A stretch of 64,000 nucleotides of DNA from CAZVKN01 sp964627035 (GTDB lineage: Bacteria; Electryoneota; AABM5-125-24; Hatepunaeales; Hatepunaeaceae): the NCBI GenBank assembly GCA_964627035.1, contig CAZVKN010000015.1, forward strand, positions 1-64,000, given 5' to 3'. The notes beneath the pieces are model-generated. The model did not search any database, had not been told where the DNA came from, and saw nothing but the letters and a program-made list of their open reading frames with translations. Below are positions 17,197-27,879 of this stretch, in pieces. Numbering within the stretch: position 1 is the stretch's first letter; each line of letters begins with the position of its first letter. Position numbers and translations under genes: made by a program.

Positions 17197-20100
17197 TCAA
17201 CGTATCAACAGAAGTTTTGCCGTTCTGTTCCCTACAGGAGTACCCATTTTGAGTAGGTACATCCCAGATGGGAAGTCAATTGCATCGAAAACTACCTCAT
17301 GTCGTCCCGGCTGTTTGACGGAATTCATCAACTCACGAACCTGTCTGCCATGGATGTCAAAGATGCTAATGTGGACGTTCCCCTGTTCTGGCACACTGTA
17401 TGCAATTCGGGTTGAAGAATTAAACGGGTTGGGCCATGTTGATACAATTTGCCACTCGGTCGGTAAAATTTCTTCCGGTTCGGTCACTGTGTTTGCCCAA
17501 TTCACTGTAGTCGTGTCGCTCGGATTACTTTCTCCCGTAACGTACTCGGCTGTCACATAGTAGGAGAACTGATTGTCCGGTACACTGCTCAGATCATCCG
17601 TGAACAGATCATCTGTGATAAGTGTATCCAGCATGACAAACTGTCCCTGTCCTGCCTGACGATAGATTCGATATCCTGTAAGTTGGTCAGGAATATGATA
17701 CTGCTCGTCCCGTCGGGGAGCTAACGGTGTCCCCCAGCTTAGCAGCACACCTTCAGGAATGGACTCACCCACAATGTTTGTGGGAGCTTGAATGCTGGAA
17801 GGCATGCGAAGCTCTATGTCATCCAAGAACCAACCTTCAAATCCTATTCCTTCATCTGTTGCGAAGCGGAACCTGATTTCAACATTATGCCCAACGAATT
17901 CTGACAGATCAAAAAATGCCTGCGTCCAATCGTGGTGACCGGAATAGCACCCCTGTCCTTCGGGAATCGGGCTGCGTCCGCCGTGAAGGACTTCATACGG
18001 GTAATGTGGTTCTCCTTCAGCACCTCCGGGATAAATAGTGTTCCAACCGCGATGGTCAAGCCTCACCTCAAGCCAACCACCGTCATAAGCAAATCCTTCA
18101 TGGTTGCGACTGGCATCCGCATCAATTTTATGCCAAAAAACCAGTTCTAACGGCTGTTCGATGTTAAACTCCGGCATATATAGCGCTGAGTTGACCATAT
18201 CTTCATATGGCTGCCCCGGCTCGGGATGTCCTGCTTTCAGCGAGTTTGTCCCACCGTATGAGTGATTATCCCATCTCGTCAGATGCCATTGATCTACATA
18301 TTGACGCTGAATAGGTGAATGTCCCCACATATCCGGATTGCGGTCAAAGTTGTAGAAGGTGCCACCGATTGGAATATCGAGGAGATGGGTGATTGTGAGC
18401 CCACGATCACCTACCAGACGGATATAGAGTACAGCTCGGTATGGATCCGGACACTCTTCCGAAACTTGTAACCTGAATGACAGATTAAAGTCAGCGACAT
18501 CATTTGCTTCAACAATATCCAATCTCGACTCATCTTCCAGCACATCAATGTATGGGTTTTCTGTGTGAAGCCGGGCAAAGATATTGCTTGCCATGCCTGA
18601 ACCGTTATTTATCACACTGAACAGGACTTCAGCCTCTTCACCGGGATCGAGTCGCCCGTTGTGGTTTCCGTCCTGATCCAATACAGTCAGGTAACGACCG
18701 CTCAGGACGGGTGCGTGAGTGTTGAACACAACATCCTGATTCCAGCTCAAACCGCTGTTGTCTTCAAAGGTCAACTGCAGCACAACACCGTGCAGATCGC
18801 CGCAGGTTGTGTCAATTTCTATTATGAACGGTTCATTAGGCAGAATCTCTGCATCAGGATTTATCCGCTCAAATCCGACTCTGTCGCGGGTGATTCTTAC
18901 AGCAGGATAGGTGGTTTCAGCCCAAACAGTTAAACCATCCAAGGGCACGTTGCCAAGATTGTGCACTGATATATTAACTTCAACGGTTTCACCGGGATTT
19001 GCCTTTCCATCTTCAATTCCACCGGTATCATTAATTATCAACTCTTCAACCCAGGGGAATCCTTCTGAATCGGAAATCGAATATATCTCAGTTTGGAAAG
19101 GAATTCTATTATGAGCGATCACTGACAGAGTAACCGATCCGGTCGGTAAGATCGGTTCCGGAATCTCCAGTACAGCTACACCTTGCTCATCGGTGAAACC
19201 GATGGAAATAATCTCACCGTCACGAGATAGACAAACAGTGGCGTTTGGAGTTTCGGCGACTGTAACCTCGTAGGTCTCGTCATTTATCGGAATGACTATG
19301 TGAAACTCCGGATTCATCTCAGTCGGGACATCAGTCCACATACTGAGTGCAGGATTGCCGAGAAGATTGGATGTGTAGTAGCACCATCTCATCAGCGGAT
19401 TGTTACCAAACCAACCGGCGAGATCTTCTTTGGAATCTTCCTGTGCGCGTCCAATCGTTGTTATTCCCTCACCCATCAACGCATCCACAAACTCACGATG
19501 ATAGTGCTGTGAAGGTCCGTTTGTGTTGTTTGTGCTCCCCCAACCGTAACGGCTGTTGGCTACGAAAGCAACGAAGCCGTTATTCATTTTTGCGGTGAAT
19601 TGTTCGGCGATGCACTCAAGCTCAAAATTACCTGCGTGACACCCCTGCGAATATGCGATGTTAAAGCCTGCCGTCACGCCGTCATTGGTAATCAGACCAT
19701 CGTTAACACCATTGAACTTCATCACATGATTTTCATTGGCATGACCAAGGTGATGGACAAAGTGATAACCTTCAGAGATCATCGGTGCGAGATCCTCAAT
19801 AGGACTCCAGACTTCATCTCTGTCATAAAGTGTACGGTGAAAGTAGTGAAAGCGGTTTGGGTATCCGAGAGTAAAATGACCCCAAGTTTGTGCGCCACCA
19901 TACACTTCATCCATATAATCACCGCCCCACACATTCCAGCCAAGATTCTCACCAACAGATAAAACTCTTAACACATCATCGGTTATAGGTTCATCACTGT
20001 ACAGTTTTGTCTTCCTCAGCATCCGGAGTGCATCTTCCTCGTTATCGGCTGGGATTCTGCCGACAGCCATCTCTGCGAGAAGATCTGCCTCATTCGGCTC

Positions 20101-21150
20101 ACCCCAAAGTGTATCACCATCCTGATTCCAATTTCCATCAAGTGCTGAGTAATAATAATCTGCAGGAATGTTTTCTGCTTGCTCCAAGCTGTCATCATTT
20201 TCAAAAGATGCGATACCATACAAACCACGATGAGGTACGTGCTGTACGTCACCGAGCAGAAGCAGATAATCCATACTGAGGACATCGAAGGCATTAATAA
20301 TCCCAGCACGAATTTTCTCCTGAGAATCTACACCATCGTGTGCCTGCAAGTAGCCTTCAACTGTTTCTACATAGGTCGGCGTGCCTCGGGTGTTGTGCCA
20401 ATCTGCATATTCATTGGCACTCTCAACCAAGGCATTACTCGTGACGATCAGCATGGGGCGAACTTCCGGCACATCACGGCGTGGATATTGTCCAAGTCCT
20501 TCAGGATTTTCAACTCTACTTTCTACCCAATTAAATGTCTCATCATCACCACGGTAAAATCTCGCATAGCTTTCTTCACTTTGTTCATCTGATGCGGTTG
20601 AAATTGTCAATTGTGCGTCTGCGATGTATTCAAGCGAACCATCTGACGGATTCCATCTTACCGGATGGATCAGACAGGATGCCAGTGAGATGCCTCTTTT
20701 CAGATGTGTGGTCAGCCCTGAAATCGGTTCAGCAGGATAAGGTGAGTCGCTGAGATAGATTTTGGGATCGGGTTCAGTTCGAGTTATCACAGGATCGCTC
20801 AATCGGTAAGCTTGCTGAGCAGGTTCAATTAGATATTTACCGGCAACGGTTTCCCATTGGATATTTCTTAAGCGGAAGGATGTCGCATTTTCACCCGGAG
20901 GCAGCACAGTCCAAATATCCTTTGAAGGCAGTGAAGGTGCACCGGCTCTTTCGAAATTATGAGATCCCGACATGGTGACATGATGGAATCCTTCTATACT
21001 TTCAATGGAAGGAGGGCTAAAACTTATATTTGCATTTATCTGATCTCCATACAGCGGTTGGAACAGCACTGATAGAGAAGTGAATATCGAAAGAAAGATG
21101 GTTGATGGAATAAATTGATTAAATGATTTTGTCGTAAAAGACTTTACCAT
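17197..21150 (-). CDS. Secreted C25 (gingipain-type) cysteine peptidase with C-terminal sorting domain
   Basis: A protein of about 1317 aa. ATG 21150 with AGG six bases upstream starts a signal peptide; GTG 21210 is a weaker alternative. A propeptide-like region is followed by a C25 catalytic domain: YLLLLGDVQHVPHRG, AVGRIPADNEEDA, then HHLGHANENH (catalytic His about 465) and SQGCHAGNFE (catalytic Cys about 503). Next come CARDB-like beta domains (GNVPLDGL), a jelly-roll region, an Fn3-like stretch, and a C-terminal WPNPFNSSTRI sorting domain ending in KLLLIR. It is probably exported by type IX secretion and cell-attached or released, degrading proteins outside the cell. Confidence 0.92.
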   Translation of the reverse strand: MVKSFTTKSFNQFIPSTIFLSIFTSLSVLFQPLYGDQINANISFSPPSIESIEGFHHVTMSGSHNFERAGAPSLPSKDIWTVLPPGENATSFRLRNIQWETVAGKYLIEPAQQAYRLSDPVITRTEPDPKIYLSDSPYPAEPISGLTTHLKRGISLASCLIHPVRWNPSDGSLEYIADAQLTISTASDEQSEESYARFYRGDDETFNWVESRVENPEGLGQYPRRDVPEVRPMLIVTSNALVESANEYADWHNTRGTPTYVETVEGYLQAHDGVDSQEKIRAGIINAFDVLSMDYLLLLGDVQHVPHRGLYGIASFENDDSLEQAENIPADYYYSALDGNWNQDGDTLWGEPNEADLLAEMAVGRIPADNEEDALRMLRKTKLYSDEPITDDVLRVLSVGENLGWNVWGGDYMDEVYGGAQTWGHFTLGYPNRFHYFHRTLYDRDEVWSPIEDLAPMISEGYHFVHHLGHANENHVMKFNGVNDGLITNDGVTAGFNIAYSQGCHAGNFELECIAEQFTAKMNNGFVAFVANSRYGWGSTNNTNGPSQHYHREFVDALMGEGITTIGRAQEDSKEDLAGWFGNNPLMRWCYYTSNLLGNPALSMWTDVPTEMNPEFHIVIPINDETYEVTVAETPNATVCLSRDGEIISIGFTDEQGVAVLEIPEPILPTGSVTLSVIAHNRIPFQTEIYSISDSEGFPWVEELIINDTGGIEDGKANPGETVEVNISVHNLGNVPLDGLTVWAETTYPAVRITRDRVGFERINPDAEILPNEPFIIEIDTTCGDLHGVVLQLTFEDNSGLSWNQDVVFNTHAPVLSGRYLTVLDQDGNHNGRLDPGEEAEVLFSVINNGSGMASNIFARLHTENPYIDVLEDESRLDIVEANDVADFNLSFRLQVSEECPDPYRAVLYIRLVGDRGLTITHLLDIPIGGTFYNFDRNPDMWGHSPIQRQYVDQWHLTRWDNHSYGGTNSLKAGHPEPGQPYEDMVNSALYMPEFNIEQPLELVFWHKIDADASRNHEGFAYDGGWLEVRLDHRGWNTIYPGGAEGEPHYPYEVLHGGRSPIPEGQGCYSGHHDWTQAFFDLSEFVGHNVEIRFRFATDEGIGFEGWFLDDIELRMPSSIQAPTNIVGESIPEGVLLSWGTPLAPRRDEQYHIPDQLTGYRIYRQAGQGQFVMLDTLITDDLFTDDLSSVPDNQFSYYVTAEYVTGESNPSDTTTVNWANTVTEPEEILPTEWQIVSTWPNPFNSSTRIAYSVPEQGNVHISIFDIHGRQVRELMNSVKQPGRHEVVFDAIDFPSGMYLLKMGTPVGNRTAKLLLIR

Positions 21151-21588
21151 TGAGAACCTCATACTTGGTAACTCAGAGTGAAATTTTTGCACTATTTGAA
21201 AAATCTGCACGGATCGCCTTCTTGTCTGCGCAAAAAGTTGTGTTTGTGGCTAAAGGATCAACGAACAGATTCAATTCTGTAATAACGTACGCAAAAACCT
21301 TACCGAAAATTGAGAATTCAACCATTTTGCATCTTAATTACGCAGTGAGACACAGAATAGTGTCACCAAACCGCTGCAAATAAGAAGAAAACTATAGAAA
21401 TATTATGTTATATTGTAATTCGGTCTGCTATATGTATAATCTTTCTAAAATAACACTATTCAGCTTAGTGCGCAGTGAGGTTTATCACAGAACATTCTTG
21501 ACACTCAATAATATGCTTGTTATATTTTACTCATAATTTAAGAACATTATCATAAAACTGTTATGTACGCAAGAGCAAAGGAGAAATA
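21151..21588. other. 438-bp divergent intergenic region
   Basis: This lies between the C25 peptidase gene (leftward) and tdh (rightward). It is A+T-rich, with no credible gene. It contains a strong rightward promoter (21498-21526) and two copies of CGCAGTGAG (21341-21349 and 21471-21479), 130 bp apart, of unknown meaning. I could not pick a convincing leftward promoter. Confidence 0.7.
21498..21526 (+). promoter_or_regulatory. Promoter of tdh
   Basis: TTGACA (21498-21503) and TATATT (21521-21526) are separated by exactly 17 bp, about 60 bp before the tdh start. This is near-perfect sigma-70-type spacing and sequence. Confidence 0.85.
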
Positions 21589-22569
21589 TTGAAAAAAGAG
21601 ATTAAAAATATTCTGGTTACCGGCGCAGTCGGTCAGATCGGATCGGAATTAACCTTAGAGTTACGCAAGAGATACGGTGCTGAGAATGTCATCGCCACCG
21701 GACGCAAGACCGAGCCTTCAGATGAACTCCGTGATTCAGGTCCATTCCACTTCATTAATGTTAATGATACAGCTTCAGTAGAAGAGATAGTTAAAAAGTA
21801 TGATATTGACACTGTTGTTCACATGGCAGCAATCCTGTCAGCGGTGGGGGAGAAGAACCCTCAGCTCTGTTGGGATGTTAATATGAACGGCACAATTACC
21901 ATTCTTGAGCTTGGATTGAAATACGATATGGCAAGGATAGTTATTCCGAGTTCGATTGCGGTATGGGGTGCGGGTGTGCCTCTCGACAATACACCTCAGG
22001 AAACTGTTCTGAAACCGAGTACCATGTACGGTGTGACAAAGGTTTGCGGTGAGTTGCTGTGCGATTATTATGTCCAGCGATTTGGTCTCGATATTCGAGG
22101 ATTGCGGTATCCGGGAATCATATCGTATGAAACCCTCCCGGGTGGCGGCACAACCGACTATGCTGTTGCCATCTATTATGAAGCTATTGACAAGGGTAAA
22201 TATACTTGCTTTGTCAAGGAAGACACCAAGCTGCCGATGATGTACATGCCTGATGCGATTAACGGCACGATCCAGTTAATGGAAGCCGACTTCGACAGGC
22301 TAATCCATCACTCTGATTTTAACCATGCAGCGATGAGTTTCTCAGTGACAGATTTGGCGAATTCCATCAAGAAGCATATCCCTGACTTTGAGGTGACTTA
22401 TGAGCCTGATTACCGTCAGGCGATTGCCGACTCATGGCCCAACTCGATTGATGATTCAGCCGCGCGTGAAGAGTGGGGTTGGAAACCGGAATGGGATTTA
22501 GACGCGATGACTAAGGATATGCTCAAGAATTTGCGGTTGAGAAAAGAAGCCGGAACGCTCTACAGGTAG
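21589..22569 (+). CDS. tdh: L-threonine 3-dehydrogenase, short-chain (epimerase-like) type
   Basis: A 326-aa NAD-dependent SDR-fold protein. The Rossmann motif is ITGA-like (VTGAVGQIGSEL, residues 10-21). The active-site Tyr/Lys are in STMYGVTK, and RYPGIIS with PGGGTTDYAV matches the threonine-dehydrogenase branch. It oxidises threonine to 2-amino-3-ketobutyrate, which the product of kbl (about 1.6 kb downstream) cleaves with CoA to glycine and acetyl-CoA. The start is TTG at 21589 behind AAGGAG with 5-bp spacing. Confidence 0.92.
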   Translation: MKKEIKNILVTGAVGQIGSELTLELRKRYGAENVIATGRKTEPSDELRDSGPFHFINVNDTASVEEIVKKYDIDTVVHMAAILSAVGEKNPQLCWDVNMNGTITILELGLKYDMARIVIPSSIAVWGAGVPLDNTPQETVLKPSTMYGVTKVCGELLCDYYVQRFGLDIRGLRYPGIISYETLPGGGTTDYAVAIYYEAIDKGKYTCFVKEDTKLPMMYMPDAINGTIQLMEADFDRLIHHSDFNHAAMSFSVTDLANSIKKHIPDFEVTYEPDYRQAIADSWPNSIDDSAAREEWGWKPEWDLDAMTKDMLKNLRLRKEAGTLYR

Positions 22570-22590
22570 AGATATTACGGATCATGTAAA

Positions 22591-24138
22591 ATGCCGTTTC
22601 TGTTCACACTACTGTCACTGTTACTTGTATCATCTGCTTATGGTCAGGAAATTCGTGAGATAGGTAGAGTTGAAACGGCAGATTTGGCACATGGAGTGGT
22701 GATTGTCGGTGATTATGCCTATGTGGCTGATTACCGTGAAGGATTGCGGATTATTGATGTTTCGGAACCGGCAGAACCGGAGGAGGTTGGATTCATTGAC
22801 ACTCCGGGATTAGCGTATGATGTGGTCGTTGAGGGAGAATATGCGTATGTGGTGGATGCACAGGCTGGATTGCAAGTAGTCAATATTGCGGATCCGACAG
22901 ATCCTGCTGAGGCTGGATCGTTGGACACACCCGGTATGGCGCATGGAATTTCAGTGGTAGAGCAGATTGCTTATGTGGCTGACGGTAACGGCGGTTTGCG
23001 GATTATTGATGTGACACAGCCGGATTCGCTCTTTGAGATAGCGAGCATAGATACCATAGGAATTGTATCTGGAATTTCTGTTCTAGGTGACTTGGCTTAC
23101 CTTGCATGTGGATATGCAGGGCTGAAAATAGTAGATATTTCCTCACCTGCAGAACCGGAGTTAATCAGTTCAGGTGATACAGAGGAGATGGCTACAGACA
23201 TCTTTGTAAGTGGTGATATTGCATATCTCGCCTGTAGGGAAGAGGGACTCGTCATTTTCGATGTTTCAGACCCTGAAGAACCTGTTGAGGTAGCCGTTTG
23301 CGATTCTGTCGGTGTTGCATTTGACGTTGTAGTGGAAGATGGCTTTGCGTATGTAGGTGATCAAAGTTTCGGCTTTCATATTGTGGATGTGTCAAACCCT
23401 GAAGAACCGTTCAGGGTAGGAGGCTATGACACAGAGGATGCAGCGTACGGACTCGTCTTTTCCGATGAATATTTGTACGTTGCTGACCATGCTGGTGGAC
23501 TGTCTATCTATGATTGTTCAGAAGTAACAGACGGAATCCCGGTGATTACGGTGTCGGCTGATAGTCTCGATTTTGGAGAATTGATTATCGGTCAAAGTCT
23601 TGAAAGAAACCTGACTATCAGCAATGAAGGTGAAGTAACCCTTGAGCTGTATGATGTCATTATAGACAGTGAGTCTTTCTACACAGAATTTCGTGATCCA
23701 ATTGAAATAGAACCTGATTCATCTGTTGATATAGCTATAGGTTTTGTACCTGAAGATACAGTATTACATGAAGGGCAGTTAACTATCCTGTCCAACGACC
23801 GTCATAACGATTCGCTTACTGTTTACATGAGGGGCAGAGGTCTGCCGATGACTGTGTCGGACGAGGTGTATCTGCCGAATAAAATTGCTTTGACAACATA
23901 TCCGAATCCATTTAATAGTAAGGTTACAATTGTAGTTATGATTGATGACTTAAAGAATAACTTGCTCTTCATTTTTGATGTGAACGGACGGAAAATTGCT
24001 GATCTGCGGGATGGAATTACAACAATTGGCAAGAATGAGATAATTTGGGATGCGAGTGGATTGGCGGATGGGTCTTATAATATTAGTTTACAGACTGAAA
24101 ATAAAACGATTAGTTCAATAATTACATTAATAAAATAA
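22591..24138 (+). CDS. Secreted LVIVD-repeat beta-propeller protein with C-terminal sorting domain
   Basis: A 515-aa protein. A signal peptide (cleaved about residue 19) is followed by about seven repeats of roughly 42 aa with the pattern AYVAD..GLRIIDVS.P..P, typical of LVIVD repeats forming a beta-propeller. Residues about 320-410 form an immunoglobulin-like domain (LDFGELIIGQSLERNLTISN), and the C-terminus has TYPNPFNSKVTI and a sorting domain. It is probably a cell-surface binding protein. Its place between tdh and kbl is odd, because those two act in one pathway. Confidence 0.88.
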   Translation: MPFLFTLLSLLLVSSAYGQEIREIGRVETADLAHGVVIVGDYAYVADYREGLRIIDVSEPAEPEEVGFIDTPGLAYDVVVEGEYAYVVDAQAGLQVVNIADPTDPAEAGSLDTPGMAHGISVVEQIAYVADGNGGLRIIDVTQPDSLFEIASIDTIGIVSGISVLGDLAYLACGYAGLKIVDISSPAEPELISSGDTEEMATDIFVSGDIAYLACREEGLVIFDVSDPEEPVEVAVCDSVGVAFDVVVEDGFAYVGDQSFGFHIVDVSNPEEPFRVGGYDTEDAAYGLVFSDEYLYVADHAGGLSIYDCSEVTDGIPVITVSADSLDFGELIIGQSLERNLTISNEGEVTLELYDVIIDSESFYTEFRDPIEIEPDSSVDIAIGFVPEDTVLHEGQLTILSNDRHNDSLTVYMRGRGLPMTVSDEVYLPNKIALTTYPNPFNSKVTIVVMIDDLKNNLLFIFDVNGRKIADLRDGITTIGKNEIIWDASGLADGSYNISLQTENKTISSIITLIK

Positions 24139-24187
24139 CTACTTTAAGAATTAAATTCTAAAGCAATAAAAACAAAATGGAGTCTTA

Positions 24188-25435
24188 ATGTACGGACAAA
24201 TTAAAGATGACCTGATCAAGGAACTGCAAGAGGTTCGCGAAGCAGGTCTGTACAAAGAAGAACGTTTTATCCACGGACCACAGGGTGCTGATATTGATGT
24301 CGAATATCCGGAAGAAGCTCCCCGTGAGGAAGTGATAAACTTCTGCGCAAATAACTATCTCGGTCTCTCCAGTCATCAGAGTGTGCTTGACGCCGCTCAC
24401 AAGGGCTTGGAAGAGCGCGGTTACGGTATGTCATCTGTCCGCTTTATCTGCGGAACACAGGACATCCACCGTGAATTGGAAATGAAAATATCAAAGTTCC
24501 TTGGAACTGAGGATACAATTCTTTATTCATCATGCTTTGATGCCAATGGTGGTCTGTTTGAAGTATTTATGAAAAAAGAAGATGCGATCATTACCGATGC
24601 ATTAAACCACGCCTCAATTATTGACGGTATTCGTCTGAGTAAAGCCAAAAGGTACATCTATGCCAACAATGATATGGATGCCCTCGAAGCGAAACTGAAA
24701 GAAGCTGATGCCAACGGTGCACGCTACAAGATGGTATGTACTGATGGTGCTTTTTCAATGGACGGAAACGTAGCTCAATTGGACAAGATCTGTGATCTGG
24801 CTGAAAAATATAATGCTCTGGTCATGTTCGATGACTCGCACTGCACCGGATTCATCGGTAAGACAGGTCGTGGTACTCATGAGCATTGTGGCTGTATGGA
24901 TCGCATTGACATCATCACCAGCACACTTGGTAAAGCCATGGGTGGTGCATCAGGTGGCTTCACATCCGGTCGTAAAGAGATGATCGAGATGCTGCGTCAA
25001 CGTTCACGCCCATATCTGTTCTCCAACAGTCTTGCTCCGGTTGTTGTCAAGGCAGCAATTCAGGTGGTTGATATGCTTTCTGAGACTACCGAGCTTCGTG
25101 ACAAGCTGGAATGGAACACTATGTACTTCCGTGAGAAGATGACCGATATTGGCTTCGACATCACACCGGGTGTCCATCCGATTGTCCCGATTATGCTGTA
25201 CAACGCAAAGCTGTCTCAGGACATCGCTCGTGACCTGTACTATGAAGGCATCTATGTGATTGGATTCTTCTATCCGGTTGTCGGGAAAGGATTGGCACGC
25301 ATTAGAGTACAGCTCTCCGCCGGACATGACAAAGTGCATATTGATAAGGCTCTGGCAGCCTTTGAAAGAATCGGAAAGAAATACGATGTTCTCGGAAAAT
25401 CGAAAGATCAGATTATCGAGATGTATGGCGAGTAA
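24188..25435 (+). CDS. kbl: Glycine C-acetyltransferase (2-amino-3-ketobutyrate CoA ligase)
   Basis: A 415-aa PLP enzyme of the alpha-oxoamine synthase family, slightly longer than the E. coli enzyme (398). Motifs are [13 protein letters not shown] near residue 50, [23 protein letters not shown] and the PLP-Lys motif [14 protein letters not shown]. It performs the second step of threonine breakdown after tdh. The ATG is preceded by GGAG, and the gene is followed by an intrinsic terminator. Confidence 0.95.
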   Translation: MYGQIKDDLIKELQEVREAGLYKEERFIHGPQGADIDVEYPEEAPREEVINFCANNYLGLSSHQSVLDAAHKGLEERGYGMSSVRFICGTQDIHRELEMKISKFLGTEDTILYSSCFDANGGLFEVFMKKEDAIITDALNHASIIDGIRLSKAKRYIYANNDMDALEAKLKEADANGARYKMVCTDGAFSMDGNVAQLDKICDLAEKYNALVMFDDSHCTGFIGKTGRGTHEHCGCMDRIDIITSTLGKAMGGASGGFTSGRKEMIEMLRQRSRPYLFSNSLAPVVVKAAIQVVDMLSETTELRDKLEWNTMYFREKMTDIGFDITPGVHPIVPIMLYNAKLSQDIARDLYYEGIYVIGFFYPVVGKGLARIRVQLSAGHDKVHIDKALAAFERIGKKYDVLGKSKDQIIEMYGE

Positions 25436-25457
25436 TTGCCATTGTATGATTGTCATT

Positions 25458-25487
25458 AAGGGCTCGCATTGTGAGCCCTTTTTTTTT
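25458..25487 (+). terminator. Intrinsic terminator after kbl
   Basis: Stem AAGGGCTC/GAGCCCTT (25458-25465 with 25473-25480), seven-base loop, then an unbroken run of T. It lies 22 bp after the kbl stop. Confidence 0.92.
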
Positions 25488-25586
25488 GACAATTTTTCTG
25501 ATTTTATCGAGTGCAATATACTGCAAAGATGCTTTTATCAGATTTTCATGTTACCTTTCATGTTTAACAAGAAACAGTGGTAATAG

Positions 25587-26342
25587 ATGATAATATTATT
25601 AACCAATGATGACGGGATTTATGATCCCGGGTTGATGGCTTTGAAAAAATCATTGGAAGGACTCGGCGAGCTGTGGGTGGTCGCTCCTGCGGTTCAACAG
25701 AGCGGTATGAGTCACGCTTTTTCGGTGTTTACAACGTTACGTGTCGAAAAAGTAAATATAAATGGCGATAAATTTGGTTATTCGGTTTCCGGAACCCCCG
25801 CTGATGCTGTGAAGATTGCGTTAAGATCAATACTGCCCGAAAAACCGGGACTGGTCGTTTCGGGTATTAATAACGGCTCTAATGAAGGGATAAATGTGCT
25901 TTACAGTGGAACTATAGCTGCAGCAATGGAGGGTACGATAGCCGGAATACCGTCTATTGCAGTATCGGTGAAATATGCCGTTAAGCAGGATTACACATTT
26001 GCAGCTCGATTCGCTTGCCAAATTTGTGAGAAGACATTGAAACATGGTCTTCCTTACGGTACAATGTTAAGCGTTAACATCCCGTCTCTGTCTGAATCTA
26101 AAATAAAAGGTGTGAAGATTGCACGCCAAGCCGATTCTTATTATGATGAAGAGATTGAGGAGCGAATTGATCCCCGCAATCTGAAATACTATTGGATCGG
26201 TGGCAGTTGCAAAATGATCGGGACTGACAGAAATAACGACATGTCTGCAATTGAGGATAATTACATAGCAATAACCCCAATAAGAACTCAAACTACTGAT
26301 GAAAAAATGTTGACTGAACTTAAGGAGTGGAATCTTGAGTGA
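25587..26342 (+). CDS. surE: 5'-nucleotidase SurE
   Basis: A 251-aa survival protein E. The N-terminal metal site is ILLTNDDGI with the DD pair at residues 6-7. VVAPAVQQSGMSHAFS and VSGTPADAVKIAL follow, then GINNGSNEG. SurE removes phosphate from nucleoside monophosphates and has exopolyphosphatase activity in some bacteria. It overlaps guaA by 8 bp, so the two genes are coupled. Confidence 0.96.
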   Translation: MIILLTNDDGIYDPGLMALKKSLEGLGELWVVAPAVQQSGMSHAFSVFTTLRVEKVNINGDKFGYSVSGTPADAVKIALRSILPEKPGLVVSGINNGSNEGINVLYSGTIAAAMEGTIAGIPSIAVSVKYAVKQDYTFAARFACQICEKTLKHGLPYGTMLSVNIPSLSESKIKGVKIARQADSYYDEEIEERIDPRNLKYYWIGGSCKMIGTDRNNDMSAIEDNYIAITPIRTQTTDEKMLTELKEWNLE

Positions 26343-27879
26343 TCCCCGTGAGACAATCCTGATTCTCGATTTCGGATCACAATACACCCAGCTAATTGCA
26401 CGTCGTTGCCGTGAAGAGGGTGTATTCAGTCGCATTGAACCGTTTGATGTAGAAATTAAAACCATACGTGAATATGATCCAATCGGTCTTATTCTGTCCG
26501 GTGGACCAAGCAGCCTGTATGACGAGGATGCACCGTATCGGTGGGATGATCTGGTTGAGCTTTCAGTTCCGATACTCGGTATCTGCTACGGTATGCATGT
26601 GATGGTGAAAGGAGAAGGTGGAACGGTAGAAGCTTCACCTAATCGGGAGTATGGTCGAGCGACACTGTTCAGGATGCAAGCGAGTCGTCTGTTTGCTGGG
26701 CTTACTGCTGAGCAACCTGTCTGGATGAGTCATTGTGATCGGGTGATGGATCTACCGTCGGGGTGGCAAAGGGTTGGTGTGAGTGATTCAAATATCCCGG
26801 CTGCTATTGAGCTGCCGGAGCACAATATCTATGGCGTTCAATTTCATCCTGAGGTGAGTCACACACTTTCCGGTGATAAAATCATTAACAACTTCCTCTA
26901 TAAAATCTGTTCTGCAAGAGGTGGTTGGGATATGAGTTCATTCGTCGAGCAGACAACACAAACACTAAAAGACAAAATCGGGGATCAAAAAGTAATCTGC
27001 GGTCTTTCAGGCGGTGTTGATTCGGCAGTTGCTGCGACTTTAATCCATCGTGCAGTCGGTGATCAGCTTAATTGCGTATTTATTGATAACGGTTTACTTA
27101 GAAAGAATGAAAGGGAGGAGGTGGAGGCAGTATTCCGTTCTCGATTAATAGATGCATTGACCGTTGTGGAAGCTCAAGGTGATTTTTACAATGCTCTTTC
27201 GGGAGTAACCGATCCTGAGCAAAAACGAATCAAAATCGGTCATACTTTTATTGAGTTATTTGACAAGGAAGCAGCGAAATTTTCAGATGCGAAGTTCCTC
27301 GCACAAGGCACCTTATACCCGGATGTAATAGAATCAGCCTCATCCAAAGGTCCGGCTGCTACCATAAAGACGCACCACAATGTCGGTGGTTTGCCTGAAA
27401 AGATGGGGCTTAGTTTGATCGAACCGTTGCGGGATCTGTTTAAGGATGAAGTCAGGCAGGTGGGACGGGAGCTTGGTTTACCGGATTCAATGGTTATGCG
27501 TCATCCATTCCCCGGACCCGGTCTTGCTGTCAGGATTCTGGGTGAGATCACTCCGGAAAGGACTGCAATTTTACGTGAGGCAGATGCGATTTTCCTTGAG
27601 GAGTTGCGTAAAGCAGATTGGTATAACAAAGTATCGCAGGCTTTAGCGGTGTTGCTTCCGATCAGATCTGTCGGAGTAATGGGGGATGGTAGAACCTATG
27701 AACATGTCATAGCTCTGCGTTCGGTTGATACCCGCGACTTTATGACCGCAGATTTTTCTCCGATCCCGCATGAATTGCTGGCACAAATCTCATCAAGAAT
27801 TACCAACGAAGTCCACGGTGTCAATCGAGTTGTATATGACATTACCTCTAAGCCACCAGGTACTATTGAATGGGAATAA
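26335..27879 (+). CDS. guaA: GMP synthase (glutamine-hydrolysing)
   Basis: A 514-aa two-domain enzyme making GMP from XMP. The N-terminal amidotransferase has GICYGMHVM with the catalytic Cys and GVQFHPEV with His/Glu. The ATP-pyrophosphatase domain has GLSGGVDSAVAAT, and the C-terminal dimerisation part ends in KPPGTIEWE. The start is TTG at 26335 with AAGGAG nine bases upstream, inside the end of surE. Confidence 0.98.
   Translation: MSDPRETILILDFGSQYTQLIARRCREEGVFSRIEPFDVEIKTIREYDPIGLILSGGPSSLYDEDAPYRWDDLVELSVPILGICYGMHVMVKGEGGTVEASPNREYGRATLFRMQASRLFAGLTAEQPVWMSHCDRVMDLPSGWQRVGVSDSNIPAAIELPEHNIYGVQFHPEVSHTLSGDKIINNFLYKICSARGGWDMSSFVEQTTQTLKDKIGDQKVICGLSGGVDSAVAATLIHRAVGDQLNCVFIDNGLLRKNEREEVEAVFRSRLIDALTVVEAQGDFYNALSGVTDPEQKRIKIGHTFIELFDKEAAKFSDAKFLAQGTLYPDVIESASSKGPAATIKTHHNVGGLPEKMGLSLIEPLRDLFKDEVRQVGRELGLPDSMVMRHPFPGPGLAVRILGEITPERTAILREADAIFLEELRKADWYNKVSQALAVLLPIRSVGVMGDGRTYEHVIALRSVDTRDFMTADFSPIPHELLAQISSRITNEVHGVNRVVYDITSKPPGTIEWE

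Noticed and set aside
25004..25516. A 170-aa minus-strand ORF at the end of kbl
   Set aside because: It overlaps kbl antisense and runs through the kbl terminator, with no family features.
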